Source of the DNA: Plantibacter sp. Leaf314
GTDB taxonomy: Bacteria > Actinomycetota > Actinomycetes > Actinomycetales > Microbacteriaceae
Assembly: GCF_001423185.1 (NCBI RefSeq)
Contig: NZ_LMOB01000001.1
Span: 1-64,000, forward strand
Direction: 5' to 3'
Length of the DNA: 64,000 nucleotides
Made by a program: the position numbers and the translations under genes. Of the stretch, positions 10,223-18,669 are shown in pieces. A model generated the notes under the pieces. The model did no database searches and was not told the origin of the DNA. It saw only the letters and a list, made by a program, of their open reading frames with translations. The stretch's first letter is position 1, and each line of letters begins with the position of its first letter.

Positions 10223-11125
10223 GTGGCCGGTACGAAGCACACGAGCGCAGTGCAGCACGCTGCGCGCAAGACCGCCGCCGAAGCGAACCCGAACGGCCCC
10301 ACCGGCCGCCCGCGTCGCGAATTCGCGGTCCCGCCGACCCTGGCCCAGCACGGCCCGGCGCGCATCATCTCGCTCTGCAACCAGAAGGGCGGGGTCGGGA
10401 AGACGACGACCACCATCAGCCTCTCGGCCGCGCTGGCCGAGTACGGCCGTCGCGTCCTCGTCGTCGACTTCGACCCGCAGGGCGCCCTGTCCGCGGGGCT
10501 CGGTATCTCGACCCACGATTCGAACACCGTGTACGACCTGCTGCTCGGCACCGTGAAGGACCCGGCGGAGGTCATCCAGCACACCGCCATCGACGGTCTC
10601 GACGTCCTGCCGGCGAACATCGACCTCTCCGCCGCCGAGGTCCACCTCGTCAACGAGGTCGCGCGCGAGACGATCCTGGCCCGAGTGCTGCGGAAGGTCT
10701 CCGACGACTACGACGTCATCCTGATCGACTGCCAGCCCTCGCTCGGCCTACTCACCGTCAACGCCCTCACAGCGAGCCACGGGGTGCTCATCCCGCTCGA
10801 GTGCGAGTTCTTCGCCCTGCGTGGCGTCGCGCTGCTGATCGAGACGATCGACAAGGTCCGCGACCGCCTCAACCCGGCGATCGAGCTCGACGGCATCCTC
10901 GCGACCATGTACGACTCCCGGACGCTGCACTCGCGCGAGGTGCTCGAGCGGGTCGTCGACGCGTTCGACGACAAGGTGCTCGAGACGGTCATCGGCCGGA
11001 CCGTGAAGTTCCCGGACGCGAGCGTCGCCGGAACCCCGATCACCGAGTTCGCGCCGGAGCACGCGGCAGCGAAGGCCTACCGTCAGCTGGCGAGAGAGCT
11101 CATCTCCCGTGGCGCGATCGCCTGA
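10223..11125 (+). CDS. parA: ParA family ATPase (Soj-like)
   Basis: These are Walker-type ATPases that position chromosomes or large complexes. The deviant Walker A KGGVGKTTTT lies at about 55-64, followed by VLVVDFDPQGALSAGLG and IDCQPSLGLLTVNAL. The 300-residue length includes a basic N-terminal tail of about 45 residues before the fold. No parB lies beside it. In Actinobacteria this second ParA, encoded next to scpAB, is distinct from the parAB pair near oriC, so its partner is uncertain. It overlaps scpA by 17 bases. Confidence 0.9.
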   Translation: MAGTKHTSAVQHAARKTAAEANPNGPTGRPRREFAVPPTLAQHGPARIISLCNQKGGVGKTTTTISLSAALAEYGRRVLVVDFDPQGALSAGLGISTHDSNTVYDLLLGTVKDPAEVIQHTAIDGLDVLPANIDLSAAEVHLVNEVARETILARVLRKVSDDYDVILIDCQPSLGLLTVNALTASHGVLIPLECEFFALRGVALLIETIDKVRDRLNPAIELDGILATMYDSRTLHSREVLERVVDAFDDKVLETVIGRTVKFPDASVAGTPITEFAPEHAAAKAYRQLARELISRGAIA

Positions 11126-11996
11126 TCCCGCGCGGTCGTCCGTGGCCGTACTTCCTCCGGCCGACGAGACCGGCACGCACCCCACCGAGGCGTCGTCCGT
11201 CGAACCTGCGGCGACTCCGTCGTTCCGGGTGTCGTTCGACGGCTTCGAGGGCCCATTCGATCTCCTGTTGTCGCTCATCGGCAAACACGAGCTCGACATC
11301 ACCGAGGTGTCACTCAGCCGCGTGACCGACGAGTTCATCGGCTACCTGCGCACCCTCGAGGCCGACGACGAGCTCGATCAGGCGAGTGAGTTCCTCGTCG
11401 TCGCGGCCACGCTGCTCGACCTCAAGATCGCCGGCCTGCTGCCGCAAGGTGAGCTGGTCGACGCCGAGGACGTCGCCCTGCTGGAGGCGAGGGACCTCCT
11501 GTTCGCGCGCCTGCTCCAGTACCGCGCCTTCAAGCAGGCGTCGGCCTGGTTCGCCGAACGCCTCGAACGGGAGTCGGCGCGTCATCCCCGCTCCGTCCGC
11601 CTGGAGGAGCAGTACCGCCGCCAGACCCCGGAACTCGTCTGGACGCTGACGGCCCAGGATTTCGCGGCACTGGCGACGCTCGCGTTCACGCCACGCGAGC
11701 TGCCGACCGTCGGACTCGACCACCTGCACGCGCCGCTCGTGAGCATCCGCGAGCAGGCCGCGCACGTCGTCGCCATCCTCCGCAGCGGCGGATCCCACAC
11801 GTTCCGTGAACTCGTCGCCGGTGCCGAGCAGAAGGGCGTCGTCGTCGCTCGGTTCATCGCCGTGCTCGAGCTGTACCGCCACGCCGCGCTGTCGTTCGAG
11901 CAGATCGAACCACTCGGCGAGCTCACGCTGCGCTGGACGGCGGAGACGTGGGACGACGACAGCCTCGCGAACCTGGGAGCCGATTACGATGCCTGA
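11109..11996 (+). CDS. scpA: Segregation and condensation protein A
   Basis: ScpA is the kleisin that bridges SMC heads in the bacterial condensin. The 295-residue product has the N-terminal FEGPFDLLLSLIGKHELDITEV segment that docks to the SMC neck, a middle helical region, and a C-terminal winged helix with FIAVLELYRHAALSFEQ. The first 35 or so residues are a variable extension. The GTG start lies within the end of parA, and the end overlaps the scpB start. Confidence 0.95.
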   Translation: MARSPDPARSSVAVLPPADETGTHPTEASSVEPAATPSFRVSFDGFEGPFDLLLSLIGKHELDITEVSLSRVTDEFIGYLRTLEADDELDQASEFLVVAATLLDLKIAGLLPQGELVDAEDVALLEARDLLFARLLQYRAFKQASAWFAERLERESARHPRSVRLEEQYRRQTPELVWTLTAQDFAALATLAFTPRELPTVGLDHLHAPLVSIREQAAHVVAILRSGGSHTFRELVAGAEQKGVVVARFIAVLELYRHAALSFEQIEPLGELTLRWTAETWDDDSLANLGADYDA

Positions 11997-12624
11997 GCGG
12001 TCCGACGAGCCGATCGACCGGCCTGCCGACGTGGCGACGAGCCTCCCGCCCGAACCCGAGCCGGTACCGGCACCGGACGTCCCGAGGGCGCTCGAGGCGA
12101 TCCTCATGGTGGCCGACGAGCCGCAGAGCCTCGTGAACCTGGCTGCAGCCGTGCACGTGCCGGTCGGAACGGTGCGGCGTGCCATCGCCGAACTCGTGGC
12201 CGACTACGACGGGGAACGCGGCGGCGTGCGACGCGGCTTCGAGCTGCGCGAGGTCGGTGGCGGATGGCGGTTCTACGTCCGAGCAGACCATGACGCCCTC
12301 ATCGCCGACTACGTGGTGTCGCAGAACCCGACGAAGCTCTCGCAGGCGGCGCTCGAGACCCTCGCGGTCATCGCCTACAAACAACCCATCAGCCGTGGGG
12401 CGATCGCGTCGATCCGTGCCGTCAACGTCGACTCCGTCGTCCGGACGCTCCTCGGACGCGGTCTCATCACGGAGATGTTCACCGACAGCGAGACGGGTGC
12501 CATCAACTACGGCACCACCGATCTCCTGCTCACCCAACTTGGTATCAACGCCATCGAGGAGCTGCCGCGGATCTCGCCGTTGCTCGACGATGGCCGGGAA
12601 GGATTCGACAGTGACCAGCACTGA
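11989..12624 (+). CDS. scpB: Segregation and condensation protein B
   Basis: ScpB is the winged-helix (KITE) partner of ScpA. In 211 residues it shows two winged-helix domains: one from PRALEAILMVADEPQSLVNLA, the other around LSQAALETLAVIAYKQPISRG, the family hallmark. The C-terminal end (LDDGREGFDSDQH) is acidic. It overlaps scpA by eight bases and the following gene by fourteen, so the block is one operon. Confidence 0.95.
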   Translation: MPERSDEPIDRPADVATSLPPEPEPVPAPDVPRALEAILMVADEPQSLVNLAAAVHVPVGTVRRAIAELVADYDGERGGVRRGFELREVGGGWRFYVRADHDALIADYVVSQNPTKLSQAALETLAVIAYKQPISRGAIASIRAVNVDSVVRTLLGRGLITEMFTDSETGAINYGTTDLLLTQLGINAIEELPRISPLLDDGREGFDSDQH

Positions 12625-13411
12625 ACCAGAGGGCATCCGCTTGCAGAAGGTGCTCGCGAACGCGGGCGTCGCTTCCAGGCGCGTCTCCGAGCAGCTCATC
12701 GAGGACGGGCGTGTGGAGGTGAACGGCGTCGTCGTGACCGAGCTCGGCTCACGCATCGACCCGGAGCACGACCTCGTGTCGGTCGACGGCAGCGCCATCC
12801 AGCTCGACGCGTCGAAGCGGTACCTCATGCTCAACAAGCCGGTGGGCATCTACAGCTCGCTGAAGGACGACCGGGGCCGCCCCGATCTGCGCCGCTTCAC
12901 CGAGCAGTACGAGGAGCGGTTGTTCAACGTCGGGCGCCTCGACGCCGAGACGAGCGGCCTGCTCATCCTCACGAACGACGGCGATCTGGCCCACGTGCTC
13001 GCGCATCCGTCCTTCGGCGTGCAGAAGACGTACATCGCGAAGGTGACCGGCAAGGTGACCCCGCAGGTCCTCGCGAAGTTGACCGCGGGCATCGACCTGG
13101 AGGACGGACCCATCTCCGCCGACAAGGCGCGGCTCCTCGGCACCGAGGACGGCTTCAGCCTGGTCGAGCTCACGCTGCACTCCGGCCGCAACCGGATCGT
13201 CCGCCGCATGCTGGACGCCGTCGGACACCCGGTCGTGGACCTCGTCCGTCGCCAGTTCGGTCCCCTCCACCTCGGCACCCTCGGGTCCGGGCAGCTGCGC
13301 GAGCTCACCAAGGACGAGCTCGGCGCCATCCTGACGATCGCGCGTACGCACGGCCCTGAGGCGCGTGCAGCCGACGGCACCGCGGCGGAGGCGTCGGAGC
13401 CGACCGAATGA
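12611..13411 (+). CDS. rluB: RluB/RsuA family rRNA pseudouridine synthase
   Basis: The enzyme isomerises specific uridines in rRNA. The 266-residue protein has an S4 domain (RLQKVLANAGVASRRVSEQLI), the KYLMLNKPVG-like loop and the catalytic Asp111 in GRLDAETSGLLILTNDG. This is followed by the family motif LHSGRNRIVRRMLDAVGHPV. The usual target for a RluB-type enzyme is 23S rRNA helix 89, but RsuA-like activity on 16S cannot be excluded. The GTG start is inside the end of scpB, as is normal for this operon. Confidence 0.9.
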   Translation: MTSTEPEGIRLQKVLANAGVASRRVSEQLIEDGRVEVNGVVVTELGSRIDPEHDLVSVDGSAIQLDASKRYLMLNKPVGIYSSLKDDRGRPDLRRFTEQYEERLFNVGRLDAETSGLLILTNDGDLAHVLAHPSFGVQKTYIAKVTGKVTPQVLAKLTAGIDLEDGPISADKARLLGTEDGFSLVELTLHSGRNRIVRRMLDAVGHPVVDLVRRQFGPLHLGTLGSGQLRELTKDELGAILTIARTHGPEARAADGTAAEASEPTE

Positions 13412-14508
13412 CCGACGTCGTCGCCTCGCCACCGCGCGTCCAGGGTTCCGTCCGCATCGTGGGAGCCGGGCTGCTCGGCGCGAGCATCGGTCTCGCGCTG
13501 CGCGCCAAGGGCGTCGACATCATCCTCGACGACGCGTCGCCCAGCCAGTTGCGTCTCGCCATCGACTACGGAGCGGGTCGTGGTGCCGAGGCGACCGACA
13601 CCCCGTCCGTCGTCGTCATCTGCGTCCCGCCGGACGTCACGGCCCGCGTGATCGAGGCCGAGCTGGCGGCGTTCCCGGATGCGGTCGTCACCGACGTCGC
13701 GAGCGTGAAGCTCGAACCGTATCGGGCGCTGCTCGAGCGCGGCGTCGACCTCACCCGGTACATCGGCTCCCACCCACTCGCCGGGCGCGAGCGCGGCGGC
13801 GCCATCTCCGCGCGGGCGGACCTCTTCCTCGGTCGTCCCTGGGTGATCTGCCGCGACGCGGAGACCCCCGCCTGGGCGCTGGCACAGGTCGAGGGACTCG
13901 CGCTCGACCTCGGGACCATCCCGATGGAGATGACCCCCGAGGAACACGACCGGTTCGTCGCGCTCGTCTCGCACACCCCGCAGCTCGTCGCGAGTCTCCT
14001 CGCCGCCCAGCTGCGGGACGCGGAGGAGGGTGCCATCCAGCTCGCCGGCCAGGGCCTCCGCGACACCGTCCGCATCGCGTCGAGCGCGCCCGAACTCTGG
14101 GTGCAGATCCTCAGCGCGAACCATGCCGAAGTCCTCCCGGTGTTGGAGCGGCTGTCCACCGACCTCGACTCGGTCATCTCGTCGCTCCGTGACCCGGAGG
14201 TGCCAGGCGCACGCCGCACGATCGCGGACACGATCGCCGCCGGCAACACGGGCGTCGCTCGGCTGCCGGGCAAGCACGGACAGAACCGCCGGTTCGCCAG
14301 CATCGTCGTCCTCCTCGACGACCGTCCTGGCCAGCTGGGCGCACTGTTCACGGAGCTCGGCGAGATCGGCGTGAACATCGAAGACCTGCGTCTGGAGCAC
14401 TCGCCCGGCGCGAACATCGGTCTCGCGGAGGTCCAGGTCCTCCCCGAGGTCAAACAGCGCACCGTGGACGACCTCGAGTCGCGCGGTTGGCGCATCGCAG
14501 AGGTATAG
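13408..14508 (+). CDS. tyrA: Prephenate dehydrogenase
   Basis: It oxidises prephenate to 4-hydroxyphenylpyruvate for tyrosine synthesis. The 366-residue protein has an NAD-binding [17 protein letters not shown] (about 19-35), the [11 protein letters not shown] substrate loop with its conserved His, the helical dimerisation domain, and a C-terminal ACT domain (about 295-365, [19 protein letters not shown]). The ACT domain suggests feedback control by an amino acid, probably tyrosine. It overlaps the previous stop (ATGA). Confidence 0.93.
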   Translation: MTDVVASPPRVQGSVRIVGAGLLGASIGLALRAKGVDIILDDASPSQLRLAIDYGAGRGAEATDTPSVVVICVPPDVTARVIEAELAAFPDAVVTDVASVKLEPYRALLERGVDLTRYIGSHPLAGRERGGAISARADLFLGRPWVICRDAETPAWALAQVEGLALDLGTIPMEMTPEEHDRFVALVSHTPQLVASLLAAQLRDAEEGAIQLAGQGLRDTVRIASSAPELWVQILSANHAEVLPVLERLSTDLDSVISSLRDPEVPGARRTIADTIAAGNTGVARLPGKHGQNRRFASIVVLLDDRPGQLGALFTELGEIGVNIEDLRLEHSPGANIGLAEVQVLPEVKQRTVDDLESRGWRIAEV

Positions 14509-14516
14509 GAAGAGAC

Positions 14517-15251
14517 ATGACTGAACAGCACCCCACCAGCACCGACGCGTCGACGCAGGCCGCACCCGTCGTGGTCGCGATCGACGGGCCTGCCGGCAGC
14601 GGGAAGTCGAGCGTCAGCAAGGCCGTCGCGCGCCGGCTCGGCTACCGGTACCTGGACACGGGCGCCTGGTACCGCGCGCTCGCCCTGCACACCGTGGAAG
14701 CAGGTGTCGATCCGGAGGACTCAGCGTCCGTCGTCGCCTCGCTCGAGGCCTTCGGTGAGGCGTTCTCCGTCTCGCTCGACCCGGATGTCACCGCCTTCTC
14801 CTTGGGCGGGCAGGACGTGACGGAGGAGATCCGCGGGCAGCGCGTGACGGCGGTCGTGTCGGCCGTCGCAAGGGTCCCCGAGGTGCGTGCGTGGATCAAC
14901 GACACGTTCCGATCGCTCATCGCGGGCGTCGATCGTCCGGGCATCGTCGTCGAGGGACGGGACATCACGACCGTCGTCGCACCGGATGCTCAAGCTCGGA
15001 TCCTGCTCACGGCGTCCGAAGCGGCTAGAATGGCCAGGCGTTCAGCGGAATTCGAGAGCCACCCTGCCGGCGACGTCGCGGAACAACTGCAGCGGCGTGA
15101 TCGGGCGGACTCCAGGGTCGTCGACTTCATGAACGCGGCGGACGGAGTGACCACGGTCGACTCCACGCACATCGACTTCGACGAGACGGTCGACGCGGTC
15201 GTCCGCGTCACCGAATCCCTCACAGCAAGGAACTCCCATGGCTCACGATGA
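14517..15251 (+). CDS. cmk: Cytidylate kinase
   Basis: It phosphorylates CMP and dCMP. In 244 residues the P-loop [12 protein letters not shown] (about 24-35), the [16 protein letters not shown]-binding segment and [12 protein letters not shown] are clear. The canonical TGAMYRA reads TGAWYRA here, common in this group. The ATG has AGGAAGAG upstream. The 3' end overlaps der by fourteen bases, the standard cmk-der pairing. Confidence 0.95.
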   Translation: MTEQHPTSTDASTQAAPVVVAIDGPAGSGKSSVSKAVARRLGYRYLDTGAWYRALALHTVEAGVDPEDSASVVASLEAFGEAFSVSLDPDVTAFSLGGQDVTEEIRGQRVTAVVSAVARVPEVRAWINDTFRSLIAGVDRPGIVVEGRDITTVVAPDAQARILLTASEAARMARRSAEFESHPAGDVAEQLQRRDRADSRVVDFMNAADGVTTVDSTHIDFDETVDAVVRVTESLTARNSHGSR

Positions 15252-16746
15252 CGAGCAGTTCGACGGAGGCCCCGACGACCTCGCGGACCGCCTCCAGGAC
15301 ATGGACGAGGAGCTCGCGACCCAGCGGGCCGCGTCCCTCCGCTCCGGCCTGGCCGACTACGACCTCGAGGGCGACGACCTCGACATCCTCGACGGCGCGA
15401 CGGAGGACCCCGACGAGATCCGGTTCCTGCCGGCCCTGCCCGTCGTGGCCATCGTCGGCCGCCCGAACGTCGGCAAGTCCGCGCTGGTGAACCGCATCCT
15501 CGGCCGCCGCGAGGCCGTCGTCGAGGACACCCCCGGCGTCACCCGCGACCGCGTCAACTACAAGGCCGAGTGGAACGACCGCCGCTTCACGGTCGTCGAC
15601 ACCGGCGGGTGGGAACCCGACGCGAAGGGCATCGACGCGTCGGTCGCTGCGCAGGCCGAGATCGCCATCGACCTCTCCGACGTCGTCATCTTCGTCGTCG
15701 ACGCCATGGTCGGCGCCACGGCGACGGATGAGCAGGTCGTCAAGCTGCTCCGTAAGACCGGTCGTCCGGTGTTCCTCGTCGCCAACAAGGTCGACGACGC
15801 CCGCCAAGAGCCGGAGGCCGCTGCGCTCTGGAACCTCGGCCTCGGCGAGCCGTACCCGGTCTCCGCGATCCACGGTCGCGGCGTCGCCGACCTCCTCGAC
15901 ACGATCCTCAAGGTGCTCCCGCAGGTCTCGGCCGTCGCGAAGGACGAGTTCGGCGGCCCGCGCCGCGTCGCGATCCTCGGACGCCCGAACGTCGGCAAGT
16001 CCAGCCTGCTGAACAAGACCGCGGGGGAGGAGCGCGTCGTCGTCAACGACCTCGCCGGCACGACCCGCGACCCGGTCGACGAGCAGATCGAGCTCGGCGG
16101 CAAGATCTGGCGCTTCGTCGACACCGCCGGTATCCGTCGTCGCGTTCACCTCTCGCAGGGTGCTGACTTCTACGCTTCGCTCCGCACGAGCACCGCACTC
16201 GAGAAGGCCGAGGTCGCGGTCGTGCTCATCGACGTGACCGAGGTGATCAGCGAGCAGGACGTCCGCATCATCGACCTCGTGCTCGAGAGCGGGCGTGCGC
16301 TCGTCCTCGCGTTCAACAAGTGGGACCAGCTCGACGACGAACGCCGCAAGTACCTGGAGCGCGAGATCGAGCAGGACCTCTCGCACGTCTCCTGGGCTCC
16401 CCGCGTCAACATCTCGGCCCGCACCGGTCGTCACCTCGAACGGCTCGTTCCGGCACTCGAGGTCGCCCTCGAGTCGTGGGACATGCGGATCCCGACCGGC
16501 AAGTTCAACGCCTTCCTCGCGGAGCTCACCGCGGCGCACCCGCACCCGCTGCGCGGTGGCAAGCAGCCGCGCATCCTGTTCGGGACGCAGGCGGCCAGCC
16601 GGCCGCCGACCTTCGTGCTCTTCACCACGGGATTCCTCGACCCGGGTTACCGCCGATACGTCGTGCGGCGCCTGCGCGAGATCTGGGGCTTCGAGGGCAC
16701 GCCGATCAACGTCAACATGCGCGTCCGCGAGAAGCGTCAGCGCTGA
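15238..16746 (+). CDS. der: Ribosome biogenesis GTPase Der
   Basis: Der (EngA) is a double GTPase needed for 50S assembly. The 502-residue protein has two G domains, with GRPNVGKS P-loops at about 75-82 and 248-255, each with DTxG and NKxD motifs (DTGG/NKVD; DTAG/NKWD), then a KH-like domain. An acidic N-terminal extension of about 65 residues precedes the first G domain, as in other Actinobacteria. It ends the operon; a strong terminator follows. Confidence 0.97.
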   Translation: MAHDDEQFDGGPDDLADRLQDMDEELATQRAASLRSGLADYDLEGDDLDILDGATEDPDEIRFLPALPVVAIVGRPNVGKSALVNRILGRREAVVEDTPGVTRDRVNYKAEWNDRRFTVVDTGGWEPDAKGIDASVAAQAEIAIDLSDVVIFVVDAMVGATATDEQVVKLLRKTGRPVFLVANKVDDARQEPEAAALWNLGLGEPYPVSAIHGRGVADLLDTILKVLPQVSAVAKDEFGGPRRVAILGRPNVGKSSLLNKTAGEERVVVNDLAGTTRDPVDEQIELGGKIWRFVDTAGIRRRVHLSQGADFYASLRTSTALEKAEVAVVLIDVTEVISEQDVRIIDLVLESGRALVLAFNKWDQLDDERRKYLEREIEQDLSHVSWAPRVNISARTGRHLERLVPALEVALESWDMRIPTGKFNAFLAELTAAHPHPLRGGKQPRILFGTQAASRPPTFVLFTTGFLDPGYRRYVVRRLREIWGFEGTPINVNMRVREKRQR

Positions 16747-16785
16747 TCCGACGCACGATGCTCCGCCGCAACGGCGGGTGCTGAC

Positions 16786-16824
16786 GAAGGCCCGGGACCG
16801 CTCGATGAGTGATCCCGGGCCTTC
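16786..16824. terminator. Terminator between der and the convergent tetR gene
   Basis: A perfect 12-bp stem (GAAGGCCCGGGA with TCCCGGGCCTTC) and a 15-base loop lie between two convergent genes. There is no clear T-run, but the placement suits termination from both sides. Confidence 0.75.
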
Positions 16825-16843
16825 GGCGTGCCGGAGCACGCGC

Positions 16844-17491
16844 TCAGAGGTGTTGCGGGGTGACCTCGACCGCAGGGGCGAGCACCGACTCGGCGTCCGC
16901 GTCGAACGGCCACCAGCTCGGCAGCAGTTCGCCGGTCAGCTGCAGGAATCCTTCGATGTCGCGTGGCCCGGGGGTGTCGAGCCACACGCGGGACGCGCCG
17001 ACGAACCCGGCCGACACGAAGTTGGCCGCCGAGCGGATGAAGACGTCGCGCTGTTCGGGGCTGAGGGACTCCTCGTGCGGGAGGCTGATCGCTCCGCGGT
17101 CGAAGATGTCCAGGATCGTGGCGGTGAAGATTCGGTTGAGCATCGGCTGCAGGCTCGCTCCGATGACGTCGTCGTCCAGCCCCACCCGGTAGATGTCGGC
17201 GCGGTCGTCGATGTGGCGGAGGGTCGCCACGGTGAGGCGCGCGATCGCGGCGGGTGCGTCGTCGGCCGACACCGTGGCCAGGTGGGTGACGCTCAGCTCC
17301 GTCAGTTCCTCGGCCAGTACCGACTCGAGCAGCTCGCACGGTGCCGCTGCGTGTTGGTAGAAGGTCGACCGGTTGATGCCGGCGCGGGCTGCGATCTCGG
17401 AGACGGACATCTCGCTGGTGGGGCGCTTGGCGGCGAGTTCCAGGATCGTTTTGGCGAGGCGAGCCCGCGTCCTGCGTTGACGTGCGTCCAT
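16844..17491 (-). CDS. TetR family transcriptional regulator
   Basis: The 215-residue protein has a typical N-terminal TetR helix-turn-helix (about 8-55, ILELAAKRPTSEMSVSEIAARAGINRSTFYQHA) and a helical ligand domain. The ligand is unknown. The upstream gap to the next gene (17492-17632) has an AT-rich patch, likely its promoter, and a CTCCA/TGGAG inverted repeat. The divergent neighbour, a Nudix-NYN protein, is a possible target, but so is tetR itself. Confidence 0.85.
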   Translation of the reverse strand: MDARQRRTRARLAKTILELAAKRPTSEMSVSEIAARAGINRSTFYQHAAAPCELLESVLAEELTELSVTHLATVSADDAPAAIARLTVATLRHIDDRADIYRVGLDDDVIGASLQPMLNRIFTATILDIFDRGAISLPHEESLSPEQRDVFIRSAANFVSAGFVGASRVWLDTPGPRDIEGFLQLTGELLPSWWPFDADAESVLAPAVEVTPQHL

Positions 17492-17541
17492 GGTGGTCCT
17501 TCGCGTGAATCGGTGGGGAGGGCGCGGCTGCGTCCGATGTG

Positions 17542-17581
17542 CTGATATTCAAGATATAACATACTCCATCAGGTGGTGGAG
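17542..17581. promoter_or_regulatory. AT-rich promoter patch with small inverted repeat
   Basis: Bases 17542-17562 are strikingly AT-rich for this genome and on the minus strand contain TATGTT and TATATC, plausible -10 boxes for the tetR gene. CTCCA (17564-17568) and TGGAG (17577-17581) form an inverted repeat that could be the operator. Confidence 0.35.
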
Positions 17582-17632
17582 AGTTTGTGCACAGCGGGCG
17601 TACGGCACGGGGTTTCGTGACAGGCTTGAAGC

Positions 17633-18547
17633 ATGACCGACACGCATCCGCCGAGCGACCCCGTGCGCGACGCGGGCGATGCCTGGGTCGAATCCGGAGA
17701 CGGCCGCAAGTTCTGGGGCCGATTCGGAGCTGCGGGTCTCTTGGTGCACGACCCCGTGCGCGGGGTGTTGCTGCAGCATCGAGCCGGATGGAGTCACTTC
17801 GGCGGAACCTGGGGCATCCCGGGTGGTGCGCGTCACCAGTTCGAGGACGCCGTCGATGGTGCCGTCCGGGAGTCGAACGAGGAGGCCGGGGTGCCGGCGG
17901 ACTTGATCGAGCTCCGGTTCGCCTCCGTGCTGGACCTCGGGTTCTGGTCGTACACGACGGTGATCGTCGAGGCGGTAGCACCCTTCGAACCGGTCGTCTC
18001 CGACCCCGAGAGCATCGCGCTCGCCTGGGTGCCGGTGGCGGAGGTCGAGACCTTGCCGCTGCACCCCGGCTTCGCCGACTCCTGGCCTGAGCTCCGGGCG
18101 CAGCTCGACCGCCGGGTCACCATCGTCGTCGACGTCGCCAACGTCGTCGGTTCGCAGCCGAACGGGTGGTGGAAGGACCGCGCGGGTGCCGCGCAGGGCT
18201 TCGTCTCGCGCCTGGTCGGTCTCGCTCATGCAGGCACCGACGCGTCCGCCCTCGGGCTGGACTTCGACCGGTGGTGGCCGGCATACGTCGCCGTGGTCGA
18301 GGGCCAGGCTCGTGGCGCTCGGCCGGACGCCACTGCAGCCGGGGCCGGTCCGTCATCGCGCGCGGGCGTCTCGGTCGTCGATGCGGCGGGGAGCGGCGAC
18401 GACGCGATCGTCGACGTCGTCGGCGGGCTCCAAGGGGCCGTCGTGGTGGTGACCTCGGATCGCGGACTCCGCGAGCGGGTCGAGCGACTAGGTGCGACGA
18501 CACGCGGCGCGGCTTGGTTGACCGATCGGCTCGACCGCACCGTCTGA
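17633..18547 (+). CDS. Nudix hydrolase fused to a NYN/YacP-like nuclease domain
   Basis: In 304 residues there are two domains. The Nudix domain (about 30-155) has the box GIPGGARHQFEDAVDGAVRE followed by SNEEAGV. The second domain (about 160-304) begins with VTIVVDVANVVGSQPNGWW and ends with AVVVVTSDRGLRERVERLGA and AWLTDRLD. The spaced acidic residues (D in VVDVANV, DD in SGDDAIVD, D in TSDRGL) resemble the YacP/NYN and PIN family of Mg2+-dependent ribonucleases. The region between (about 230-265) is a Gly/Ala linker. A combined job in nucleotide or RNA-end metabolism is possible but not shown. Confidence 0.7.
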   Translation: MTDTHPPSDPVRDAGDAWVESGDGRKFWGRFGAAGLLVHDPVRGVLLQHRAGWSHFGGTWGIPGGARHQFEDAVDGAVRESNEEAGVPADLIELRFASVLDLGFWSYTTVIVEAVAPFEPVVSDPESIALAWVPVAEVETLPLHPGFADSWPELRAQLDRRVTIVVDVANVVGSQPNGWWKDRAGAAQGFVSRLVGLAHAGTDASALGLDFDRWWPAYVAVVEGQARGARPDATAAGAGPSSRAGVSVVDAAGSGDDAIVDVVGGLQGAVVVVTSDRGLRERVERLGATTRGAAWLTDRLDRTV

Positions 18548-18620
18548 CCCCTGAACCGGATGCGGATCTGCGGTTGTCAAGCGGTCCGGTCGCATCCCCG
18601 GTGGAGCATACGGGTCCGCC

Positions 18621-18626
18621 TATCCT
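18621..18626 (+). promoter_or_regulatory. Putative -10 box of acyl-CoA ligase gene
   Basis: TATCCT would place the transcript start near 18633, giving a leader of about 37 bases that includes GGAGG six bases before the GTG at 18670. Confidence 0.4.
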
Positions 18627-18669
18627 GGGATGATGCGTGCGGTGTGCACGGCTCGTCTGGAGGATCAGC

